Shown here: positions 24,702-29,674 of the stretch, piece by piece
How positions within the stretch are numbered: the first letter of the stretch is position 1
Layout of the letters: each line of letters opens with the position of its first letter
Assembly (NCBI GenBank): GCA_964588995.1
Contig: CAZPQM010000016.1
Span: forward strand, 1-29,674
Direction: 5' to 3'
DNA: 29,674 nt
Source of the DNA: CAZPQM01 sp964588995
Lineage (GTDB): Bacteria > Pseudomonadota > Alphaproteobacteria > Rickettsiales > UBA8987
Translations under genes and position numbers: made by a program
Notes under the pieces: generated by a model
Database searches by the model: none
Told to the model about the DNA's origin: nothing
Seen by the model: only the letters and a program-made list of their open reading frames with translations

Positions 24702-25774
24702 ACTGATCGGCTGATATCCTCACCCTTGCCGATAGCAGGTGAGCCGGGCGCTCGTAGATTAAAGCCGGATTCTTTTTCGGATGCACTCGCAATACCCACA
24801 TCACCGTCGCTCATAACATCTACTGGGCTCTCTATGAAAACCGGCGCAAAGGGATCTTCCGCCAAATAACCAAACGAAACTTTGGAGACGGCCCATTGCG
24901 CATAGTTTAACGGGTTAAGGTAGGCCGTTATAGGCGGCTTAATCATTTCCACTTGCTCTTCAGGCGCTGCTTCGAGGCGGGCATCGGCTAACTGATCCTT
25001 TCGGCGATCGTCATACTGTTCCTTGTCTACTTCTGCAGACGATAATTCCTCCGTCGAGGGAGACGCGTTCGTCTTATCTTGATAATTCGCCGCTAATGCC
25101 TCAACTTGCTGCGGATCAGGCGTTTCGGGTATTGCTGGCTTAGACGCTGAAGCAACAATTACCTCATCTCCGATTAATTTTTCAAGTTCAGGTCCTAATG
25201 AAACGCCTTCCATCTCTTGCATATACTTAAAGATAGTCGTACCATTTCCATCATCGATGTCTGTATTTGCGTCAGCAAAGTAGTCCTTATCATAGTGGTC
25301 TCGTGGGTTATCCAACATTGCACGAAACGCTTTATTGACTGTGCCAGAACCCTTTAAGTGTGCTGCCGCCAAAAGAGCCGCCTTAGTCACTTCAATCTCG
25401 ACTACTTGACCATTTTCTTCGAATCGGATGGTCTGACCTAAAAACTCGTCTTTTACGCTCTTGTTGATTCTTTTCCAATTAGTAGCAGTATACCATGCGA
25501 TTGCTTTATCCTGCGCACGTTGGCCTTGTTCTGTATCCAGAAAATCAGAAAGCGAATTGATCCCATCTTTTCCAGACCACGTGCCTTTCCAAGTATTTCG
25601 TCTGCCGCCCTTTTCTTCTTCTGTGCACTTATAGTAACTTTCTCCATTTTCATCTTTTGCATCGTTTAGAGCCGCCGCTCCTAATTGAAATTTCCCGGCA
25701 TAACCAGCACGATTGACAACACTGTAATTACCTCTCGATTCTAAGTGCGTCATTTTTTCTACATAAGTTACCAT
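24698..25774 (-). CDS. Putative lysozyme-like (muramidase/transglycosylase) domain protein with acidic C-terminal region
   Basis: The 358-aa product opens with a domain (about 1-165) that resembles lysozyme-like peptidoglycan hydrolases: LESRGNYSVVNRAGYAGKFQ, where Glu12 would be the catalytic acid, then QLGAAALNDA, and WSGKDGINSLSDFLDTEQGQ with later KAALLAAAHLKGSG. The rest (about 200-358) is low-complexity, rich in Glu, Asp, Pro and Ala, and probably disordered, apart from the segment PPITAYLNPLNYAQWAVSKVSFGY (about 276-299), which could be membrane-interacting. There is no signal peptide, so export would need holin-like or specialised secretion. AGGAG directly precedes the ATG. It lies just behind the CtrA-like element at 25786-25830. 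Motif similarity is by eye; the family call is tentative. Confidence 0.6.
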   Translation of the reverse strand: MVTYVEKMTHLESRGNYSVVNRAGYAGKFQLGAAALNDAKDENGESYYKCTEEEKGGRRNTWKGTWSGKDGINSLSDFLDTEQGQRAQDKAIAWYTATNWKRINKSVKDEFLGQTIRFEENGQVVEIEVTKAALLAAAHLKGSGTVNKAFRAMLDNPRDHYDKDYFADANTDIDDGNGTTIFKYMQEMEGVSLGPELEKLIGDEVIVASASKPAIPETPDPQQVEALAANYQDKTNASPSTEELSSAEVDKEQYDDRRKDQLADARLEAAPEEQVEMIKPPITAYLNPLNYAQWAVSKVSFGYLAEDPFAPVFIESPVDVMSDGDVGIASASEKESGFNLRAPGSPAIGKGEDISRSV

Positions 25775-25785
25775 ATCTCCTACCC

Positions 25786-25830
25786 TAGCAAAAAACCCCT
25801 AATAAATCGTTAACAAGGGCAAAATAATCG
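25786..25830 (-). promoter_or_regulatory. CtrA-like box in a shared promoter element, copy B
   Basis: The core is CTAA-TAAATCG-TTAAC (25799-25814), one base off the CtrA consensus TTAA-N7-TTAAC. TAGCAAA (25786-25792) and GGCAAAATAA (25818-25827) flank it at the same distances as in copy A (3071-3116). By eye 32 of the first 42 aligned positions are identical. It lies 12-56 bases upstream of the lysozyme-like gene on the minus strand and immediately before mscS on the plus strand. Confidence 0.6.
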
Positions 25831-25836
25831 GGGCGG

Positions 25837-27192
25837 ATGCTTCTTTTACCCTCTTTACTTGCATTAGCGGCCGAAACCCCGCATAACTTACGACTATATG
25901 AAAGGCATCTACCGGGTATGATCGAAACAATAGTCGAGTGGCTGGAGTTGTTCGGGGAATATATTTATCATCCCCCCAATACCGTACAGCTGCTTACAAT
26001 TGGTGTTCTCGCCTTATTAGCTTCATTTTTATCCAAAAAAGTGAAGGTATGGCTCTCGGATGGCATGGAAAAAATTAAATCCACCCCCTTCATTGAACGC
26101 TCTAAGCAAGCGATTCGACATATCATTTTTCCTACACTCTATACCCTATTCCTCGCCCTGGCCGTGGTAGCGTTTAACAACATTCCCTTCGTTGAAAACT
26201 ACAATATTATCACGATTACCATTCAGCTTACCATTGCCTGGGCGTTTATCCGCTTTTTCTCAAGCTATATTAATCGCCCCGTTATTGCGCGCTGGATGGC
26301 GCTTATCATCTGGGGTTACTTGTTACTTAGCGTCACCGGTTTGTTTGATGGCCTGCTCGTGCAGATGGATAATGTCGGTTTTGAACTTGGTGAGCGGCGC
26401 ATCACCATATTGCACGTGTTTAAAACCGTTATTCTGCTTTCCGTATTGCTATGGCTTTCCATGCTAACGTCGCGCGCCATTGAAATGCGCCTCCGCAATG
26501 TGGAGCATTTCAGCCCGTCGCTTCGCGTACTAGTCAGCAAGATTACGCGGATTACCCTGATTGCCATCGCGGTACTGTTCGCACTGGATGCGGTCGGCAT
26601 TGACCTGACCGCTTTGGCCGTTTTTGGTGGTGCGATTGGTGTCGGTCTTGGTTTTGGTCTGCAAAAAGTCGTCTCCAACTTCATCTCTGGCATCATTCTA
26701 CTGCTCGACCGGTCGATCAAACCTGGCGATGTCATCAAGGTGGAGGACACCTATGGCTGGGTGAATTCACTCAACGCGCGTTTTGTGTCGGTGATTACGC
26801 GTGATGGGAAAGAGCATTTGATTCCAAACGAACTTTTGATCACCGAACGGGTGGAAAACTGGTCGTTCAGTAATAAGAATGTGCGCATCAAAATCCCAGT
26901 CGGCATTTCCTACAGCGCTGATGTAGAGCGCGCGCTTGAAATCCTCAGAGAAGTAGCGGACGAATCACCGCGCGTATTGAAACACCCCAAGCCAAACGCG
27001 CTGATGCGTGGTTTTGGCGATAGCTCGATTGATCTGGAACTTCGCTGCTGGATTGATGATCCGCCAAACGGGCTGGGGAATATTCAAAGTGAGTTGTTGG
27101 TGACGATCTGGAAGAAATTCAAGGAAGATGCTATCGAAATCCCCTTTCCGCAGCGCGATGTCTATATCAAGCAAATGCCGGAACGTGACTAA
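25837..27192 (+). CDS. MscS-family mechanosensitive ion channel
   Basis: An inner-membrane channel of the small-conductance type that releases solutes on hypo-osmotic shock. The 451-aa protein has several hydrophobic segments (about 52-68, 92-112, 122-142, 150-168, 190-205, 235-255). The pore helix region AVFGGAIGVGLGFGLQKVVSNF is rich in Gly/Ala as in MscS TM3, followed by SGIILLLDRSIKPGD and VEDTYGWV of the beta domain, RDGKEHLIPN, and the C-terminal alpha/beta domain ending in PFPQRDVYI. The extra N-terminal helices make it longer than E. coli MscS. The start ATG follows GGGGCGG; an internal Met28 is an alternative. It is convergent with the aminotransferase gene, 4 bases apart. Confidence 0.92.
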   Translation: MLLLPSLLALAAETPHNLRLYERHLPGMIETIVEWLELFGEYIYHPPNTVQLLTIGVLALLASFLSKKVKVWLSDGMEKIKSTPFIERSKQAIRHIIFPTLYTLFLALAVVAFNNIPFVENYNIITITIQLTIAWAFIRFFSSYINRPVIARWMALIIWGYLLLSVTGLFDGLLVQMDNVGFELGERRITILHVFKTVILLSVLLWLSMLTSRAIEMRLRNVEHFSPSLRVLVSKITRITLIAIAVLFALDAVGIDLTALAVFGGAIGVGLGFGLQKVVSNFISGIILLLDRSIKPGDVIKVEDTYGWVNSLNARFVSVITRDGKEHLIPNELLITERVENWSFSNKNVRIKIPVGISYSADVERALEILREVADESPRVLKHPKPNALMRGFGDSSIDLELRCWIDDPPNGLGNIQSELLVTIWKKFKEDAIEIPFPQRDVYIKQMPERD

Positions 27193-27196
27193 ACTA

Positions 27197-28783
27197 TCAT
27201 ACTAAATAAGGCGTTTTCTGTTCCATCTGCTGTAGCTGCAATTCTTCTTTGCTCACAGGCACGACTGTTTCAGGGGAGTCAGTTAGCTTTGACATCGCCA
27301 AATCTAACCTATTCACTACTTTTACAATATCTTCTTCTTCAATTGCATAAGTGAATCTAAAAAGCGGATCTTTTTTATCATCAAGTCGCATAAAATCTGG
27401 CGTACAAAGTAGCATTTTAAAATGTGAAAGTAACGCAATAACATCCAACGGATTGTTCACTTTAACCGCATACCCTTCAGAAGATTGAGCTGCTGGTAGA
27501 GTTTCAGGTAGGCAGTCTTCATTGCTGTTAGATATTATATGATTATATAATCCGGCGTCATAAAACTTCCCTTGCGTCTCAGAAAAGTCTAACAAGTGAA
27601 AAAAGCCAGCTTCTGGTTCGGTGATAATCGAAGCACCAGAAACACCCTTCTGTAAACGATTTATTGCCTCATCTTCACCTATTTTAAGGGCATCTGAAAT
27701 AATTCTTACAAAACGGCTTTGCTGATCTTCCGATAAATCAACCTTATCTAGCCCGTTAATCATAGCCTTAATCAACAGTGAATTTTCTTTGTATTCTTGC
27801 GCTGTACTTTCCAAAAACTCTGATGAGATTTTTTGCTGCTCTGGGTTAGTATTAAAGGCAAACGACAGAGCGTGCGCCGTAAATGGGTTTACGAAATATG
27901 TCCTATTTTTGACTATTTCATCTAGTCCTCCCAGTGGCTTTCCAGTGTTTTTATCCCTTTCACTCCATGCATGCTGACAGCTAGTGTAAATTAGGCCGGC
28001 ACGTAACCCAGTTAATCCAATTTTAGAGCCCCCAAAAATTGTATATGTTTGTCCCGGTAAAATATCTTTTTTAGCAAACATACCCTCTCCGACTCTTGAT
28101 TTGTCGTATTCTGTTCCATGATAAACAGCGTCGTCAATAACAGCGATGTTGGGGTGTTTTTTGATCACATTTGCAACCTCAATAGCTTCTTCGTCACTAC
28201 GTATTTTACCCGTTGGGTTATTCGGATTTGAATCATAATAAGCCATAACCTTTTTCCCCGGGATACTGTTCAATTTTTCGGTTAACGCATTAAGTTTTTC
28301 AGAATCAACACGCCAGTTATTTTCTTTATCTTTTGGCAAGGTTACCACTTCAAAGCCAGCCCCCTCTGCCAATTCTGTAAAGACCCCATAGGTTGGAGTT
28401 GGGAAAATAATTACTGGCTTGTCTCCTTCGTCCATACCATGGTTCTTTACTATATTTTCCAATATGACCGAGAAGGCCTGCGTTGCACTATTTGTCATAA
28501 CAGACTTACTAGCGAGTCTTGCTTGTTCAATATATTCACCATCTACAAGTATAGGCTCTGAAGCCTCTCCCAACATCATTTTATCAAAATAGCTTCCTGC
28601 TTTTTCTGACAATGCACGTACATAGTCACCAGTATTGTCATACAAGTTGGCAACCTCCATACCCGATTTAAAACCATGCTCAATAGCCGCTCTAAATGTA
28701 CGGAGAGGGTCACCCGCAGATGTGTAAAGAAGTGGCGCCTCAATACGATTTGCCGAATATGACCTAAAATCCATTTCAGCCAT
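27197..28783 (-). CDS. Divergent PLP-dependent aminotransferase (class I/II fold type I), AT-rich
   Basis: The 528-aa protein (ATG start) has the aspartate-aminotransferase-fold signature residues: YYDSNPNNPTGKI (Asn that contacts PLP), IDDAVYHG (Asp and Tyr), and FGGSKIGLTGLRAGLI, where Lys254 would form the Schiff base and Arg261 binds phosphate. It is more than 100 residues longer than a usual class I aminotransferase. Extra sequence lies after the lysine region (ERDKNTGKPLGGLDEI) and in the C-terminal part. The frame opens at a TTG at 28792, but the ATG is preferred; neither has a good ribosome binding site. Base composition is clearly more AT-rich than the housekeeping genes around, suggesting acquisition from elsewhere. 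The substrate is unknown. Confidence 0.82.
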   Translation of the reverse strand: MAEMDFRSYSANRIEAPLLYTSAGDPLRTFRAAIEHGFKSGMEVANLYDNTGDYVRALSEKAGSYFDKMMLGEASEPILVDGEYIEQARLASKSVMTNSATQAFSVILENIVKNHGMDEGDKPVIIFPTPTYGVFTELAEGAGFEVVTLPKDKENNWRVDSEKLNALTEKLNSIPGKKVMAYYDSNPNNPTGKIRSDEEAIEVANVIKKHPNIAVIDDAVYHGTEYDKSRVGEGMFAKKDILPGQTYTIFGGSKIGLTGLRAGLIYTSCQHAWSERDKNTGKPLGGLDEIVKNRTYFVNPFTAHALSFAFNTNPEQQKISSEFLESTAQEYKENSLLIKAMINGLDKVDLSEDQQSRFVRIISDALKIGEDEAINRLQKGVSGASIITEPEAGFFHLLDFSETQGKFYDAGLYNHIISNSNEDCLPETLPAAQSSEGYAVKVNNPLDVIALLSHFKMLLCTPDFMRLDDKKDPLFRFTYAIEEEDIVKVVNRLDLAMSKLTDSPETVVPVSKEELQLQQMEQKTPYLV

Positions 28784-28811
28784 ACTGTTCAACTCGAACC
28801 AAGTGCTTTAC

Positions 28812-29171
28812 TTATGATGGTAGTGGCCGACTATATGTCGTAATATTATCAACAAAGTTTTGGAGAGACTCGGATCTTGTTTCGATATCAGCGCACAATT
28901 CAGTATTACATTCCAATAACTTCAACAGCTCAATAATTATATCTTTAACTTCGGACTCTTTTAATGATGAAGAATTGAAGGTACTCTGCTTATCATCTGA
29001 AAGTAAAAACTTTGTCAATTCACCGTGAAAGCAACTCAGTCTATTATATCTCTCTAAGTATAAATTCTTTTTCCAAACAGGGGTGTTATTTCCCGTTAAA
29101 TCTAATTTCGCCCTGGCAATTCCAAGTATGTCCGTAAAGAAAATATATGATTCTAATTCTGCATATTGCAT
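28812..29171 (-). CDS. Hypothetical protein (119 aa), AT-rich
   Basis: I do not recognise this family. The 119-aa product is probably mostly helical, with the C-terminal part KDIIIELLKLLECNTELC (about residues 76-93) forming an amphipathic helix; there is no signal peptide or membrane segment. The ATG follows AGGAA at 7 bases, a fair ribosome binding site. It precedes the aminotransferase gene on the same strand by 28 bases and shares its AT-rich composition, so the two may have arrived and be transcribed together. The 180 bases upstream (29172-29353) contain the tRNA-Gly promoter on the other strand. Confidence 0.6.
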   Translation of the reverse strand: MQYAELESYIFFTDILGIARAKLDLTGNNTPVWKKNLYLERYNRLSCFHGELTKFLLSDDKQSTFNSSSLKESEVKDIIIELLKLLECNTELCADIETRSESLQNFVDNITTYSRPLPS

Positions 29172-29295
29172 CTAGAGTTCCTAGTTAAACAGGCTTAATG
29201 TCAAATACTACTTTGTCATTATACAATAGAGAACTTAAGAAATCGTAAAGATTGCTTCCGTTATCACATTTTATGCTTTCTTTACATTTTCGTGG

Positions 29296-29324
29296 TTGCA
29301 TTCCGGTTTCAAATCGCTTATAAG
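29296..29324 (+). promoter_or_regulatory. Promoter of tRNA-Gly (and possibly tuf)
   Basis: The -35 TTGCAT (29296-29301) and -10 TATAAG (29319-29324) are separated by 17 bases. The predicted start is near 29331, about 20 bases before the tRNA. The CGCT just before the -10 and the spacing match the 23S promoter at 2273-2301. Confidence 0.7.
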
Positions 29325-29353
29325 CTTTCTTCCTCTCGCGAGGCTTGATGTTA

Positions 29354-29427
29354 GCGGGTGTAGCTTAGTGGTAAAGCTCCTGCCTTCCAAGCAGGCGATG
29401 AGGGTTCGATTCCCTTCACCCGCTCCA
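29354..29427 (+). tRNA. tRNA-Gly (anticodon TCC)
   Basis: The cloverleaf can be drawn: the acceptor stem GCGGGTG pairs with CACCCGC, the anticodon stem CCTGC pairs with GCAGG around the loop CTTCCAA, and the T arm contains GGTTCGATTCC. The anticodon TCC is at 29386-29388. The discriminator T is followed by an encoded CCA (29425-29427). It is upstream of tuf on the same strand, recalling the tRNA-tufB linkage of E. coli, and is likely co-transcribed with tuf. Confidence 0.97.
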
Positions 29428-29454
29428 GACAAGAGCAACCGAAGTGAGAATCAG

Positions 29455-29481
29455 CTAACTACTCTACAGGAAGATAGTTAG
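29455..29481 (+). other. Inverted repeat in the tRNA-Gly/tuf spacer
   Basis: CTAACTA (29455-29461) and TAGTTAG (29475-29481) form a 7-bp stem around a 13-base loop, about 28 bases after the tRNA. It may be a processing signal; no T tract follows. Confidence 0.4.
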
Positions 29482-29538
29482 TATCAGGGAGCGAAAACAG
29501 TATGTTTGAGCCAGCCTTGAGCCCGCGAAGCGGTCGCT

Positions 29539-29568
29539 TATTTGAAATTATAGTAATAATTTCAAATA
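29539..29568 (+). other. Perfect 12-bp AT-rich hairpin upstream of tuf
   Basis: TATTTGAAATTA (29539-29550) and TAATTTCAAATA (29557-29568) pair perfectly around TAGTAA, 51 bases before the tuf start codon. There is no T tract and the stem is AT-rich, so it is not a standard terminator. It may be a leader structure or processing site in a tRNA-tuf transcript, or an operator. Confidence 0.55.
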
Positions 29569-29619
29569 GCAATTAAACAGAATATGTTTTGTTAAACGAG
29601 AAATAACAGGATTTTAGAC

Positions 29620-29674
29620 ATGTCCAAAGAGAAGTTTGAGCGGAATAAGCCGCATTGCAATATTGGAACGATTG
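29620..29674 (+). CDS. tuf: Elongation factor Tu, N-terminal fragment (continues beyond window)
   Basis: The 18 visible codons read MSKEKFERNKPHCNIGTI, the unmistakable N-terminus of EF-Tu leading into the GTP-binding P-loop, which lies outside the window. EF-Tu delivers aminoacyl-tRNA to the ribosome. AGGA lies 8 bases before the ATG. The gene follows tRNA-Gly with a 192-base hairpin-bearing spacer. Confidence 0.95.
   Translation, partial: MSKEKFERNKPHCNIGTI

Noticed and set aside
27197..29427. Genomic island integrated at tRNA-Gly
   Set aside because: The AT-rich genes lie on the 5' side of the tRNA, no integrase is present, and I see no direct repeat of the tRNA 3' end in the window.

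Overview
The window comes from an alphaproteobacterium. The evidence is a divK-pleD operon, the gene order ispG-hisS-prfA-prmC, a MetRS of the type without a zinc knuckle, CtrA-like TTAA-N7-TTAA boxes and the N-terminus of EF-Tu. The 23S rRNA gene has no 16S or tRNA genes upstream and carries its own promoter. Such unlinked rRNA genes are well known in Rickettsiales and some other deep-branching groups. Genes such as acs, ispG and divK/pleD suggest a less reduced genome than Rickettsia itself. I do not assign a genus.

Region 1 (1-2300, minus strand) is the 5' part of a 23S rRNA gene, interrupted by two intervening sequences (IVS). One lies in helix 45 and encodes the four-helix-bundle S23/IVP protein. 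The other is a small protein-less hairpin in helix 9 with related ends. The leader and a near-consensus promoter lie at about 2081-2301. Region 2 (2380-3037, minus) holds two unknown genes behind a CtrA-like box. Region 3 (3267-5101, plus) is xthA overlapping an M23 peptidase gene. Region 4 (5113-12039, minus) is a housekeeping block read as tatD, MBL hydrolase, rodZ-like, ispG, hisS, prfA, prmC. Region 5 is a small secreted cysteine-rich protein gene between two palindromic repeats (12055-12672). Region 6 (12676-19111, minus) is a tightly packed cell-wall and replication run: mltB, rlpA, dacA, tmk, holB, metG. Region 7 (19215-24701, plus) has a glycerol-1-phosphate-dehydrogenase-like gene, acs, divK, pleD and ruvX. 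Region 8 has a lysozyme-like ORF (minus) behind a second copy of the CtrA-like element, then an MscS channel gene (plus). Region 9 (27197-29171, minus) is visibly AT-rich: a divergent PLP aminotransferase and an unknown 119-aa protein. Region 10 is tRNA-Gly(TCC) with its own promoter, a hairpin-bearing spacer and the start of tuf.

Two observations stand out. First, the two 23S IVSs share the same terminal stem sequence, which suggests one element family with a full-length and a MITE-like member in a single rRNA gene. Second, a ~45-bp element centred on TTAA-N7-TTAA occurs twice in exact register, upstream of the unknown two-gene operon and of the lysozyme-like gene. This suggests a small shared regulon in a genome that also encodes DivK and PleD. 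All family calls rest on reading motifs by eye; no database search was run.
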